Positions 1-9,983 are shown, counted from the first letter of the stretch. The stretch: 64,000 nt of DNA from Nakamurella endophytica (GCF_014646215.1 NZ_BMNA01000015.1:18210-82209); one strand, 5' to 3'. A program made the numbers and translations. Notes: generated by a model not told the origin, from the letters alone.

Positions 1-254
1 CGACCAGCAGCCGCACCCACGCCGCCGACGAGCGGCTACGGGAGCTGTCCCGGCTGCGCCGCTACTCCCCGACCCTGTCCGAGGACTTCCGCGGCAGCAG
101 GTGGGGCGCCTACCAGGCCATCACCGAGTACGTGGACTTCACCGCCCCGATGCGCAGCCGCCGCGCCGGACAGGCAGAACGTGCCGAGCGGGCCGTCACC
201 GGCACCGGCCCGGCCGTCAAGACCCGCGCGTTCGAGCTGATCGCCGCGCTGTAA
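1..254 (+). CDS. DUF932-like protein, C-terminal end (5' truncated by window)
   Basis: The reading frame enters from the left edge and stops at TAA 252-254, giving 83 visible residues. The segment RGSRWGAYQAITEYVDF followed by an Arg/Ala-rich tail (RAGQAERAERAV) matches the C-terminus of DUF932 plasmid/phage proteins, where a conserved RWGAYNAVTEY-type motif precedes the end. The biochemical role of DUF932 is not established; members are frequent on plasmids and prophages. It is co-directional with the two small genes that follow. The 180-bp gap to the next gene shows no strong terminator. The family call rests only on the C-terminal motif. Confidence 0.6.
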   Translation, partial: TSSRTHAADERLRELSRLRRYSPTLSEDFRGSRWGAYQAITEYVDFTAPMRSRRAGQAERAERAVTGTGPAVKTRAFELIAAL

Positions 255-434
255 CCGCCAGGTGGTGGGCCAGGAGTTCACAGCTCCTGGCCCACCGGGC
301 GCCCTCCCCCAACCGCTCAAAGCCGAAGAAGAGGCCCCCCGATGATCCCTGCCCCGCGCCGCCGCAGCCACCCCGCACCACCACCGGCCGGACCGGTCGG
401 CCCCGGCCGATGCCCGGCCCGCCGCGCCCGCCCC

Positions 435-1205
435 ATGTTCGGCCCGCAACACGACCGGCCGCTCGTGTCGATCTACTCCCGCGCCGACGCCATCGCCGAC
501 GGGCTACTGATCGAGACGCCCCGCCAGCTGTGGGCCGAGTTCCGCATTCCGGGGCCGGCCGCCGTCACCGCGCAACTGTGGGCCGAGACGGTCGCCACCG
601 CCACCTACCCACAGCCGCCGGCCCCGGACGCGCCGCCGGTGCTGCCGTTCGAAGTCCGCGCTCGTCTCGAAGCGCTGCTGTGGCAGGCCCGCACCGTCTA
701 CGAGACCGACCCGCGCCGCCGGCACCGGCAGACGTTCGTGGCTTGGCGGATCCCGGGGCCTCTGGCCGATGCCAGCACCCCCGGCCGGGTCCACCCCGAC
801 GAGCATCCCGACGCCCGCCCGGTCCGGGTCGCTTTCACTATCGGCCCCGGCGACTGCGGGGAAACCGTCGCCACGCTGGCCCATGCCCACACGGGTGGGG
901 TTGGCCGCTTCCACCTGGCCGACGACGATCCGGCCGTGACCTGGCCGGCCGCTGGCTGGGAGCCGGACAGCGCGACCGGGGATGCGCGGCCGCTGGTCAC
1001 CATCGAGGTTCTGCAGGCCATGCTTGATCACGCCGCCGCGGACCCGACCCGGCCGCCCGAGGTCGAGGCCCAGTGGTGGCGAGACGGCACGGTCACCATC
1101 GACGCCGGCGGCCGCTGCATCACCCTGCGCCCGGACCCCACCGGCGACGCCGGCATCTACCCGCTCGGCCCGCTGGGCTGGCCGCTGCGCCGAACGGCCG
1201 GGTGA
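435..1205 (+). CDS. DUF6573-like plasmid protein
   Basis: A 256-aa protein. An in-frame upstream ATG at 342 exists, but the extra residues are Pro/Arg-rich low complexity, so ATG 435 (MFGPQHDRP) is preferred. The N-terminus VSIYSRADAIADGLLIE resembles the DUF6573 family, which is common next to DUF932 genes on actinobacterial plasmids. The rest is acidic, tryptophan-containing and without membrane segments. It ends WPLRRTAG, five bases before the next gene, so the two are probably co-transcribed. Molecular function is unknown. The family assignment is moderately secure and the coding call is strong. Confidence 0.6.
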   Translation: MFGPQHDRPLVSIYSRADAIADGLLIETPRQLWAEFRIPGPAAVTAQLWAETVATATYPQPPAPDAPPVLPFEVRARLEALLWQARTVYETDPRRRHRQTFVAWRIPGPLADASTPGRVHPDEHPDARPVRVAFTIGPGDCGETVATLAHAHTGGVGRFHLADDDPAVTWPAAGWEPDSATGDARPLVTIEVLQAMLDHAAADPTRPPEVEAQWWRDGTVTIDAGGRCITLRPDPTGDAGIYPLGPLGWPLRRTAG

Positions 1206-1210
1206 CCGGC

Positions 1211-1534
1211 ATGCACGACGATCGGGTCCGCTACCACGGGTCGCTGACCGAGCAGCACGGTCCGGCCGTGCGGCTGGGGTATTGCCCGTGCCCGGACTGC
1301 CGCGACCTCGCCGGCCGTAGCCGCGAACGGGCCACGGGGCGGTGGGACGGCGACGGCCTCGGCGACGAACGCTTCCGGCTGGTGCTGCCCGACGGCAGCG
1401 TCCTCTCGCACGTCCGCGCCTACAGCTTCACCGACCTCTCCGCCGCGGCACCGTGCCCCGGCCGCGCAGCGGGCCATCCGCTCCTGACCGTCCCGCGGAA
1501 GCGGTCCGGGTCTTGGCCTGCCGATCGTCGGTGA
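1211..1534 (+). CDS. small Cys-containing hypothetical protein
   Basis: A 107-aa protein starting at ATG 1211, five bases after the preceding stop, probably translationally coupled to it. The central part GYCPCPDCRDL carries three closely spaced Cys residues that could bind a metal. It is followed by a region with alternating hydrophobic residues (RFRLVLPDGSVLSHVRAYSF). The Arg/Pro-rich C-terminus is low complexity. No family is recognised with confidence. Similar small Cys-x-Cys-x2-Cys proteins occur in plasmid backbones of actinomycetes, which is a weak family impression and not a function. Confidence 0.45.
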   Translation: MHDDRVRYHGSLTEQHGPAVRLGYCPCPDCRDLAGRSRERATGRWDGDGLGDERFRLVLPDGSVLSHVRAYSFTDLSAAAPCPGRAAGHPLLTVPRKRSGSWPADRR

Positions 1535-2090
1535 CGGGTCGACGCCGAGTTGCGCGCACCTTGCAGCCGCCGACGGGGTCGAGCAGCCGTCGATGCGAGG
1601 CGGCGCGGTGTAGCGGCGTGGCCACGGGCGTTGTCAGCGCGGGTGGCTAACGTCGGTCGGGGCGGGCCGCGTGTCGAATGCCGGATCCGGCCGCATCAAC
1701 AAGTTGAGCGGCCGGACCCCGACAGACGGTCGTGAGTCCCCGGGAAGGCTCACGAACGCCGACCGACCTTCGCACGGTCGCAGCCATCCGCGGTACACCC
1801 GCACGGGCGCTTCGAGACCGCAAACGCGGAACGGCCCGGCCGGCTCTTGCTCGAACCGACCGGACCTAGCGCGGCCGCCTATCCCGGGAAGGCTTCCCCG
1901 CTACCAACCCGCTTCCGGCTCCGGGGCGGGGCAACCTCCTCGTCAGACTGCGGTGTGACCGACCGGTACCGAGTGGGCTGCGGCACCGGCGGCGGCCGCC
2001 TAGCGCCGCTGGTACGGGTTTGCGTACCCGGTGGGCGTCAGGCCACGGGAATCCGGTCGCGTGGTCCGCTCACGCCAACTTCGACGCCAG
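1535..2090. other. intergenic region, no supported gene
   Basis: About 550 bp between the rightward gene ending at 1534 and the leftward gene ending at 2091, so the flanking genes converge. Open frames here are Arg/Pro-rich, start internally and match nothing recognisable. No convincing hairpin with a T-run was found. A terminator is expected from the convergent arrangement but could not be assigned. Confidence 0.4.
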
Positions 2091-2723
2091 TCAGAAGAGG
2101 GCTGGCGCCGCCGGCGCTGCTGCTGGTCGATCGTCCGGCGTGGCTCGGGGGTCGAACAGGTCGACCGGGAAGTCGTCCCACCCGGGCACCGGGGTGCGGG
2201 CCGGTTCACCGAACAGCGGCAGCAGAGCTGCGAGTGGGTCACCGACCGCGACCGCCGCCGCTAGGACGTCGGCGAGCGTGTCCGGGTGGGCGTGCGGGTC
2301 GGTGCGCAGCGCGTCCCGCAGCGCCGCTTGGATGGCCAGGGACGCGCCGAGGTTGCCGCGCACATCGGTCCGGCCTGGCCGTGGCCCGACCGCCCGGCCA
2401 CGCTGCACCGCCTGCCGCATGTTCTCCCGTTGGCTTCCGACCCGGACATGACCGGGCCGGGTGGACACGCACAGCCGCTGGTCGCAATCATGCAGCACCG
2501 TCGAACCCAGCTGCACCGGCCCGGACGCCAGCTGCGCGGCCACCTGGTGCGGGGTGACCGTCCGACCGACCGGGGTGCCGTTGGGGACGGCGAACCGGCC
2601 ATACCCGTCGGACCCGACCGCGCCCATCCACACCTGACACGTCGCCGTCACCACGACCCGGCGGCGCAGCCGCGCCACATCACCGGCCGACAGGTACAGC
2701 GGCTCACCGTGGGACTTACTCAC
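2091..2723 (-). CDS. HNH-endonuclease-like plasmid protein
   Basis: A 210-aa protein read leftward from GTG 2723, overlapping the end of the upstream gene by 8 bp; the longer frame to 2768 adds only Pro/Arg-rich residues. The central region reads like an HNH-type fold: CQVWMGAVGSDGYGRF, then TPHQVAAQLASG, LHDCDQRLCV and a trailing RENMRQAVQRGR. Cys-x2-W, the H-D-Cys-D block and the final N-M-x-R-G-R are the usual landmarks. HNH proteins cleave or nick DNA; the target here is unknown. Its position beside the relaxase region fits a plasmid processing or selfish role. The C-terminus is Ala/Pro-rich. Confidence 0.55.
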   Translation of the reverse strand: MSKSHGEPLYLSAGDVARLRRRVVVTATCQVWMGAVGSDGYGRFAVPNGTPVGRTVTPHQVAAQLASGPVQLGSTVLHDCDQRLCVSTRPGHVRVGSQRENMRQAVQRGRAVGPRPGRTDVRGNLGASLAIQAALRDALRTDPHAHPDTLADVLAAAVAVGDPLAALLPLFGEPARTPVPGWDDFPVDLFDPRATPDDRPAAAPAAPALF

Positions 2724-3150
2724 TGTCCGCGCCGGCGCCGGCGCCCTCACGGGTGGCCGGGGCCCCACTGTCGGCGGGCGCTGCTGCCTTGACGGTGAGT
2801 CGTCGCACGTCCGCTAGCGGCAGGCCAGTCAGCGATGCGATGTCGGCCGCCTTGACGCCTTCGCCGGTCAGCGCGGCAAGGCCCGCGGCTAGCGCCGGTT
2901 CCGCGGCGCCCAGCGCGTCATTCTCAGCGCGGTCGATCTTCGCGACGGCCGCGTCGTACGCGGCGTGGGCGGCCGCGCGTTCCTCGGCGGCGTGGCCGGT
3001 GATCGCGGCGAGCTGTTCGGCCGCGTCGATCACCGCGGCGGCAGCTTCCTCAATCCGGCTATCGCGTGCTGCCCGGTCCGCGGTCAACGCCGCCCACCGC
3101 TGCCGCGCCTGCTGCCGCGCCGTGACCGCCCGGTTCGTCTTCGACCCCAT
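2716..3150 (-). CDS. coiled-coil protein with C-terminal HTH-like segment
   Basis: A 144-aa protein starting at ATG 3150 (MGSKTNRAV); the track-length start at 3180 is possible but less likely. Residues about 10-90 form a long Ala/Glu/Arg helix typical of a coiled coil. The segment GVKAADIASLTGLPLADVRR near residues 98-117 looks like a helix-turn-helix (GLP before ADVRR resembles a sigma/MarR-type recognition helix). The gene is divergent from the relaxase and precedes the HNH-like gene with an 8-bp overlap. Position beside the putative oriT suggests a relaxosome accessory or local regulator; this is inference from context. Confidence 0.5.
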   Translation of the reverse strand: MGSKTNRAVTARQQARQRWAALTADRAARDSRIEEAAAAVIDAAEQLAAITGHAAEERAAAHAAYDAAVAKIDRAENDALGAAEPALAAGLAALTGEGVKAADIASLTGLPLADVRRLTVKAAAPADSGAPATREGAGAGADSE

Positions 3151-3281
3151 GTCGCTGACCGTAGCGACCCGCACCGACACCGCATACCTACCACGCCACC
3201 GCCTACTGGCGTCAGCCGCAAGCCTGCACCCTCGAAGCAGTCACACCTCTTGCACTCCGGCACCGTAGAGTGCGGGAAGTG
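3151..3281. promoter_or_regulatory. divergent tra intergenic region, candidate oriT/operators
   Basis: The 131 bp between the leftward coiled-coil gene and the rightward relaxase hold two perfect small inverted repeats: GTCGCT/AGCGAC at 3151-3156 and 3163-3168, and GCACTC/GAGTGC at 3252-3257 and 3268-3273. The latter lies immediately before the relaxase start. A 13-bp sequence at 3205-3217 recurs upstream of the T4SS operon at 27252-27264. MobF relaxases usually act on an oriT close to their own gene, so this is the best oriT candidate. No nic site can be assigned from sequence alone. Confidence 0.4.
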
Positions 3282-6200
3282 ATGTCGCTGCACAAGCTGA
3301 CCGCCGGGGACGGGTACACGTACCTGATCCGGCAGGTCGCCGCGCAGGACGCCACCGAACGCGGCACGGACTCGCTGGAGAGCTACTACTCGGCCAAGGG
3401 TGAGGCGCCGGGGCACTGGTGGGGTCGCGGCCTCGACGGGCTGGACGTGTCGGGGACCGTCACCGAACAGCAGATGCGGAACCTGTTCGGGGAGGGCCTG
3501 CACCCCAACGCCGACCAGCTCATCGAGCAGGCCCTGACCGAACTACCGCACGGCGGACGCCGCCGCGAGCAGCTGCGACACCTGACCAAGGCGGGCCGAC
3601 TGGGCCGGCCGTTCCCCGTCTACCCGGGCGACACCCCGTGGCGCGCCCGCCTCGGCTTGGCCTACCTGGACACCGAGCTCGGCGTGCGGCGACCGCTCAC
3701 CGAGGCCGAGAAGAGCCAGATCCGCACCCAGGTCGCCACCGACCTGTTCACCGAACTGCACGGCCGGCCGCCGGGCACTGGGCAGGAACTGTCCGGGTTC
3801 CTCGCGGCGCAATCCCGCGCCCAAACCTCGGCGGTCGCCGGGTACGACCTCACCTTCTCCCCCGTCAAATCGGTGTCCGCGTTGTGGGCGGTGGCCCCGT
3901 TGCAGGTGTCCGCTCAGATCGAGGCCGCCCACGCCGACGCGGTCCAACAGACCTTGCAGTGGTTGGAGACCGAGGCCGGCTACACCCGGGAAGGCACCCG
4001 CGGCGTCGCCCAGGTCGAGACCACCGGACTGATCGGAGCGGTGTTCACCCACCGCGACTCCCGCGCCGGCGACCCCGACCTGCACACACACGTCGCCGTC
4101 TCCAACAAGGTCCAAACCCGATCCGGGAAATGGCTGGCGCTAGACGGGCGGATGCTGCACCGGATGGCCGTTGCAGCGTCCGAGCGGTACAACACGCTGC
4201 TCGAGGCCGGCATCACCGAGCGGATCGGCGGCACCTTCCAGCCCCGCCAACAAGACGTGCCCGGGCGGCGGCCAGTGCGGGAACTGGTCGGCGTCCCCAC
4301 CGAACTGATCCAGCGGTGGTCGTCCCGACGCGAGTCCATCGAGGCCAAGACCGAGCAGCTGCACGCGAAGTTCCTAACCGACCACGGCCGGGTCCCCACC
4401 GCCGTGGAACGCATCGGCCTGGCGCAGCAAGCCACCCTGGCGACCCGGCAGGCCAAGCACGAACCCCGTTCCCTGGCTCAGCAACGCGCCGCCTGGCACA
4501 CCGAAGCGGTCCACGCCCTGGGCGGCGAAGACCGACTGGCCGCCGTGCTGCAGCAGGTGCAGCAGCCGCCCGACCCCGACCAGTACCGACCGGTAACCCG
4601 GCAGCTACTGACCGGCCTGACCGAAGCGGTGGTGCAGGTGACCGCCGAACACCGCGGCCAGTGGCGCTGGCACAACCTTGCCGCCGAAGCCCTGCGGCAG
4701 GCCCGCGCCGCCGGCGTCGACCCCGCCCAAGCCGCCTCGGTCGCTGCCCAGGTCACCGACCTGGCCGCCGGCGGGGAGCACTGCCTACCCATCGGCGCCG
4801 ACACCGACCCCGTCGACACCGCCCACCCGGTCCCGCCGCAGCTGCAGCGCTCGGACGGGTCGTCGGTGTTCCGGATGGCCCGCGGGCAACTGTTCACCTC
4901 CCCCGCCGTCCTGCACGCCGAACAGCGGATCCTGGCCCAAGCCGCCCTGCTCGACGGCCGCACCCTCGCCGCCTCCGACATCGACATCGCCGCGCTGGAA
5001 TGGTCGGCCAACAACGACGGCCGCGTCCTGAACACCGGCCAACAAGCTCTCGTGCACACCGTGGCCACCACCGGCCGGCGGGTGCAGCTGGCGCTGGCAC
5101 CCGCCGGCACCGGCAAGACCACCGCCATGGGTGTGCTGGCCGCCGCGTGGCGCGCCAGCGGCGGCACCGTCCTCGGCCTGGCCCCGCAAGCCTCCGCCGC
5201 GCAGGAACTGTCCGCCGCGATCCCCGGCGTGCACGCCGACACCCTCGACAAGCTCGTCCACGATCTGCGCCGCCTGGCCCCCAGCGACCGGGCACCGTGG
5301 ATCGGCCGCGTCGACGCCGACACCCTCGTGATCATCGACGAAGCCGGCCTGGCCTCGACACCGAAGCTGGACACCGCCATCAGCTACATCACCGGCCGCG
5401 GCGGCCGAGTCCTGCTGGTCGGGGACGACCAACAACGCGCCGCCGCCGGCGCCGGCGGCCTGCTCCGCGACCTCGAAGCCGTCCACGGCGCCGTCACCCT
5501 GACCGAGGTGCTCCGGTTCACCGACCCCGTGCTCGGCCACGCATCACTGGCGTTGCGAGCCGGGGACCCCAGCGTCGCCGGGTTCTACGCCGACCGCGGC
5601 GAACTGCACGCCGCCACCCCAGACACCGCCGCCGACCAGGCCTTCACCGCCTGGGCCGCCGACACCGCCGCTGGCGCCGACTCGGTCATGATCGCCCCAA
5701 CCCTGGACATGGTCGGCGCGCTCAACGCCCGCGCCCGCGCTGCGCGGGCCGCCGCCGGCGCCCTGCGCGGCCCCCACCTCACCTTGCCCAACGGCGAAAA
5801 CGTCGCCGCCGGCGACGTCATCATCACCAAACGGAACAAGCGCAGCCTGTCCCTGGGCGGCACCGACTTCGTCCGCAACAACTACCGGTGGACCGTCACC
5901 GCCGTGCACCCCGACGGGTCGCTGCGTGCCGTCGAAACCGTCCGCCAAGTGGAACGCACCATCCCCGCCTGGTATGTGCAGCAAGGGTTCGTCCGGCTCG
6001 GCTACGCCCATACCGCCGCGTCCGTGCAAGGCATGACCGTCGGCTCCCCCACCGGCCGCAACCGGCGGCGCGGCACTGCGCACGTCGTCGTTGCCGACGG
6101 CATGACCCGCAACGACCTCTACCCGGCGTTGACCCGCGCCGTCGACGGCAGCCACGCCTACGTCATCACCCCCGGAACAGGCGACCCACACGACGTCGTC

Positions 6201-9200
6201 ACCCCCGGCGCGGTTACGCCGCCCACCCCCGTCGAGGTGTTCGCCGGCATCCTCGCCCGCGACGGCTCCGCCCGATCCGTCACCACCGAACTACGGCACG
6301 CCGCCGACCCCACCCACCGGCTCGGCCCCGCCGCCGACGCCTACCTGCACGCCGTCACCACCGCCGCTGAAACGGTCCTTGGACCCGACCGGCTCGCCGC
6401 GCTGACTGACGCCGCGGAACAGGCCGCGCCCGGCGTAACCGACGCCGCAGCATGGGACACCCTGCGCGGCCACCTAGCCGTCCTGGAACTGTCCGGACGG
6501 GACGCCGCCGCCGAGCTGGCGGCCGCCGCCGCAGCACGTGAACTGGACACCGCCGGCGACCCGGCCGCGACCCTGGACTGGCGGCTCGACCCCACCGGCA
6601 ACCACTCCCAACACGCCGGCCCCGTCCCGAGGCCCCTGCCGTGGCTGCCCGCCATCCCCCACGTCCTGGCCGCCAACCTGCAATGGGGCGACTACCTGCA
6701 CGCCCGCCGCCAGCTGGTCGACGACCTCGCCGGCCAAATCCGCCAACAGGTACGCGTGTGGACCGTCGACGCCGCCCCGGCGTGGGCCATGCCTTACCTG
6801 CCCGACCGGGACGTCACCGCCGACCTGGCGGTGTGGCGGGCCGCGCACAGCACACCCACCGACGACCCACGCCCCGCCGGGGACAAGCCGCAACGGATCG
6901 CCGAACAGCAGCAACGCCGGCACCTGATCGACCGGGCCGTCACGGTCGCGGGCGACCCCGCCGACGGCGCCGACCGCTGGGCCGACATGCTGGCCCACGC
7001 CGGTGTCAACGTCACCAGCGACGACTACTGGCCCGTCATCGCCGGCCGGCTGTCCCTAGCCGAGACGGCCGGGCTACCGGTGCGGCACCTACTCGACCAC
7101 GCCATCGCCGACCGGACCCCGCTGCCCACCGAGGGCACAGCCGGGGCTTTGTGGTGGCGGCTCGCCCCGCACATCAGCGCCGACTCCTACACCCCCACCC
7201 CGGCCGGACACCGGCTGCGCCCGCCATGGGTCGGCCGGCTGCAACACGCACTCGGCCGCGAGGCGACCGACCGGATCCTGACCGACCGGCTGTGGCCCAC
7301 CATCGTCGGCGCCGTCGACAGCTACGCCCGCACCCCCGCCGCCACCGTCGACGGGCACCGACCCGAGCAGATCGCCGCCGACGCCGCGCAACTACTCGCC
7401 GCCGCCTGCGACACCGTCCGCCCCCACGAACAAGCCGCGGTGTTGCTGTGGCACATCGGCACCCTCACCGACCCGCAACCACCAGACCCGCACCACGAAC
7501 CCGACGCGCCCGACCCGGACGAGGCAGACCGGCGCCGCCCCGCCGACGCCGACCAGCTCCTGGGCGACCCCGACCTCGACCCGGGCACCGACCGCAGCAC
7601 CACCCGCACCGTCCCGCCCGTCGACGACACCGACCCCACCCTCGACCCGGCCGCGGACCCGTTCAACCTCGACCTGCACACCGCGGACGCCGCCGCAATC
7701 GACGCCCAACACGCCACCCACATCCACGACCTGGTCGAGCCCGACGAGTACGGGCCCGTCGACGACCAGCAGGATCGGCCGGTCGACGGCGACGACGCCC
7801 TCCCCACCCCGGACGACGACCCCCTACCGCCGCCGCCCGCCGAACCAGACCGCTTCCCCACCACCGACCATCCGGTGCTGGCCGACGTCGACGAGGCAGC
7901 GCAGGCGGCGGCGCTGGACCGCTCCCGCGCAGCGCTCACCGCGGCCGCCGCCTTCTACCACCAACAGGCCGCCGGCTCGTGGGTGCCCCGCTACCTCGCC
8001 GGCCGCGGCCTGGCAACCCCGGCTGCCGCCGACTTCGGCCACGCCCCCGCCGCGTGGACCGCCACCCGTGACCACCTGCACGGGCTCGGATTCAGCGACA
8101 CCGAGCTTCTCGCCGCCGGCCTTGTCCAAACCACCAGCCGCGGCGGCATCGTCGACCGGCTCCGCGACCGCGCCGTCACACCCATCACCACACCCGACGG
8201 ACAGGTCGCCGGCTTCATCGGACGCAAGAACCCGTCCGACACCAACACCGAGACACCCAAGTACCTCAACACCCCCACCACCGCCCTCTACGACAAGAGC
8301 CGGCTGCTCTACGGGCTCACCCCCGACGCCGTGGCGGCGCTACGCGACGGCGCTGACCTGGTCATCGTCGAGGGACCGATGGACGCCGCCGCCGTCAACG
8401 CCGCCCACCGCGAACCGGCCGGCCACCACCCGGCGGTCGTCGCTGTCGCACCGTGCGGCACCGCCCTCACCGCCGAGCACCTGGCCACCCTCGACGCCGT
8501 CACCGATGGCCGCCTGACAGCCAGGCAGATCGTGGTGGCATTCGACCAGGACACCGCCGGCCGGGCCGCCGCAGTCCGCGCCCACCAACTGCTCGCCCAC
8601 ACCGGCATCCACGACAGCCGCGGACTCCTGACCCACCCCGGCAAGGACCTCGCCGACCTGCTCGCCGACGCAGGCCCTGACACCGTCCGCGACGCGGTCA
8701 ACGACCGGCGGCAGCTGACCGACCTGGTCGTCGACGACACCCTGGAACAGGTCCGCGCGCACACCTTCCGCGACCGCCCCGGCGGCCACACCCTCACCCA
8801 GGCCGCCCAGGACATCACCTTCCGGGTCCAGGCGTTCCAAGCCCTCGAGCGGCGCCTGGCCGGCCTGCCCGACCACGCCGTCCAACGGCAGGCCGCCCGG
8901 ATCGCCGACCAGCTCGGGATGCAACCCATCGACGTGCTGGACCGGCTCACCTACGACCGCCGCGCCACCGCCGCCACCCACGCCACCGTCGACGACCCCC
9001 GCCACACCGACCCGGGCGTCGGCGACATCGGCGGCAACGCCGGTGACCTGGCGGCAGCCCTGCGGCTGCCGGAACCGCCGGTGCTGTCCAGCTACGGCCA
9101 GGCCGTCCTGGCCGCCGCGCACGGCACCGCACCCGCCGCCGACAACCACGCCGAACCTGCCGCCGACCTCGTCCCGGCCGCAGCGCATACGACGCCGGAG

Positions 9201-9983
9201 CCGCGGCCCTACGCCGGCCTGCCCGACGCGGTCCTCAATCGGGAGATCGACGCGGCGCACGCGCAGCGCGCCGTCACCGAGTTGGACCTGCCGGACGCCA
9301 TCGTTGACCTCGAGCGCATCCGCAGCGACGTGGCCCGAGGCGACGGCCCCGCGACCGCCGAGCTCAAACGCGTCCACCTCTTCCACCGTGAACGAGTCGA
9401 ACAGATCCGCACCCTGCAGGACACCGACGCCCAAGCCCGCGACATCGCGGCGCAGATCGGACGCAACGCCGGTCAACGCTCCCACGCCGAAGGGGAACTC
9501 GCCCAGCTCGGTGCCTTCTCCGGCCGCCGTAAAGCCGAACTGCGCCAGCGACTGCTCGACCTGCAGGCCAGCGACGAACAGCTACACGCCCGCATCATTC
9601 AAGCCCGCGAGCGCGTCAGCCCGTTCCGAGACCAGCTCGGCACCCCCGAACAGCAACAGCAACACCTGGACGCCGCCAAAACGCACCACGCCGAACTCGA
9701 CCAGCTGCGTGCCCGCGCCGCCGAACACGACCAGCAAGCCGTGCACCGCGCCGCCCGCTTGGTCGACCAACTCCGCACCCACGGGCAACAAGCCGACCAG
9801 CGGTGGCATCACCTCACAGCCGAGCGGCGGTACCGGGCCGAGCACCCGGAACAGCCAGGCGCCGACGAACGGCGCACCGCTGCCTACGATGCTGCGCTCC
9901 GCAGACGTGACACTGATGAGCCGAAACCCGACATGCCATGCGTAGGGCAACCGCAGTCAACCCCAAACCAGATCGAGCGATGA
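3282..9983 (+). CDS. MobF-family conjugative relaxase-helicase-primase fusion
   Basis: A 2233-aa protein. ATG 3282 is chosen because MSLHKLTAGDGYTYL matches TrwC-type N-termini and GGGAAG precedes it; a GTG at 3270 is the alternative. Domains: (1) TrwC relaxase, with tyrosines near residues 12-14 and 33-34 and the metal-binding motif HRDSRAGDPDLHTHV near 256-270; (2) RecD2/TraI-like helicase with Walker A APAGTGKTTA near 605 and Walker B LVIIDEAGLAS near 685; (3) a Pro/Asp-rich linker; (4) DnaG-like primase core and TOPRIM (VIVEGPMDAAAV near 1693, VVAFDQDTAG near 1750); (5) a helical C-terminus. It nicks oriT, unwinds and pilots the strand, and probably primes the complement in the recipient. 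Terminal Gln/His-rich coiled coils may contact the coupling protein. Confidence 0.93.
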   Translation: MSLHKLTAGDGYTYLIRQVAAQDATERGTDSLESYYSAKGEAPGHWWGRGLDGLDVSGTVTEQQMRNLFGEGLHPNADQLIEQALTELPHGGRRREQLRHLTKAGRLGRPFPVYPGDTPWRARLGLAYLDTELGVRRPLTEAEKSQIRTQVATDLFTELHGRPPGTGQELSGFLAAQSRAQTSAVAGYDLTFSPVKSVSALWAVAPLQVSAQIEAAHADAVQQTLQWLETEAGYTREGTRGVAQVETTGLIGAVFTHRDSRAGDPDLHTHVAVSNKVQTRSGKWLALDGRMLHRMAVAASERYNTLLEAGITERIGGTFQPRQQDVPGRRPVRELVGVPTELIQRWSSRRESIEAKTEQLHAKFLTDHGRVPTAVERIGLAQQATLATRQAKHEPRSLAQQRAAWHTEAVHALGGEDRLAAVLQQVQQPPDPDQYRPVTRQLLTGLTEAVVQVTAEHRGQWRWHNLAAEALRQARAAGVDPAQAASVAAQVTDLAAGGEHCLPIGADTDPVDTAHPVPPQLQRSDGSSVFRMARGQLFTSPAVLHAEQRILAQAALLDGRTLAASDIDIAALEWSANNDGRVLNTGQQALVHTVATTGRRVQLALAPAGTGKTTAMGVLAAAWRASGGTVLGLAPQASAAQELSAAIPGVHADTLDKLVHDLRRLAPSDRAPWIGRVDADTLVIIDEAGLASTPKLDTAISYITGRGGRVLLVGDDQQRAAAGAGGLLRDLEAVHGAVTLTEVLRFTDPVLGHASLALRAGDPSVAGFYADRGELHAATPDTAADQAFTAWAADTAAGADSVMIAPTLDMVGALNARARAARAAAGALRGPHLTLPNGENVAAGDVIITKRNKRSLSLGGTDFVRNNYRWTVTAVHPDGSLRAVETVRQVERTIPAWYVQQGFVRLGYAHTAASVQGMTVGSPTGRNRRRGTAHVVVADGMTRNDLYPALTRAVDGSHAYVITPGTGDPHDVVTPGAVTPPTPVEVFAGILARDGSARSVTTELRHAADPTHRLGPAADAYLHAVTTAAETVLGPDRLAALTDAAEQAAPGVTDAAAWDTLRGHLAVLELSGRDAAAELAAAAAARELDTAGDPAATLDWRLDPTGNHSQHAGPVPRPLPWLPAIPHVLAANLQWGDYLHARRQLVDDLAGQIRQQVRVWTVDAAPAWAMPYLPDRDVTADLAVWRAAHSTPTDDPRPAGDKPQRIAEQQQRRHLIDRAVTVAGDPADGADRWADMLAHAGVNVTSDDYWPVIAGRLSLAETAGLPVRHLLDHAIADRTPLPTEGTAGALWWRLAPHISADSYTPTPAGHRLRPPWVGRLQHALGREATDRILTDRLWPTIVGAVDSYARTPAATVDGHRPEQIAADAAQLLAAACDTVRPHEQAAVLLWHIGTLTDPQPPDPHHEPDAPDPDEADRRRPADADQLLGDPDLDPGTDRSTTRTVPPVDDTDPTLDPAADPFNLDLHTADAAAIDAQHATHIHDLVEPDEYGPVDDQQDRPVDGDDALPTPDDDPLPPPPAEPDRFPTTDHPVLADVDEAAQAAALDRSRAALTAAAAFYHQQAAGSWVPRYLAGRGLATPAAADFGHAPAAWTATRDHLHGLGFSDTELLAAGLVQTTSRGGIVDRLRDRAVTPITTPDGQVAGFIGRKNPSDTNTETPKYLNTPTTALYDKSRLLYGLTPDAVAALRDGADLVIVEGPMDAAAVNAAHREPAGHHPAVVAVAPCGTALTAEHLATLDAVTDGRLTARQIVVAFDQDTAGRAAAVRAHQLLAHTGIHDSRGLLTHPGKDLADLLADAGPDTVRDAVNDRRQLTDLVVDDTLEQVRAHTFRDRPGGHTLTQAAQDITFRVQAFQALERRLAGLPDHAVQRQAARIADQLGMQPIDVLDRLTYDRRATAATHATVDDPRHTDPGVGDIGGNAGDLAAALRLPEPPVLSSYGQAVLAAAHGTAPAADNHAEPAADLVPAAAHTTPEPRPYAGLPDAVLNREIDAAHAQRAVTELDLPDAIVDLERIRSDVARGDGPATAELKRVHLFHRERVEQIRTLQDTDAQARDIAAQIGRNAGQRSHAEGELAQLGAFSGRRKAELRQRLLDLQASDEQLHARIIQARERVSPFRDQLGTPEQQQQHLDAAKTHHAELDQLRARAAEHDQQAVHRAARLVDQLRTHGQQADQRWHHLTAERRYRAEHPEQPGADERRTAAYDAALRRRDTDEPKPDMPCVGQPQSTPNQIER

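Noticed and set aside
101..1027. 308-codon frame over the DUF932 and DUF6573 genes
   Set aside because: Arg/Pro-rich shadow in another frame of two genes with recognisable family sequence.
3419..6370. 983-codon open frame inside the relaxase gene
   Set aside because: Arg/Pro-rich alternate-frame product; the relaxase frame has clear catalytic motifs throughout.
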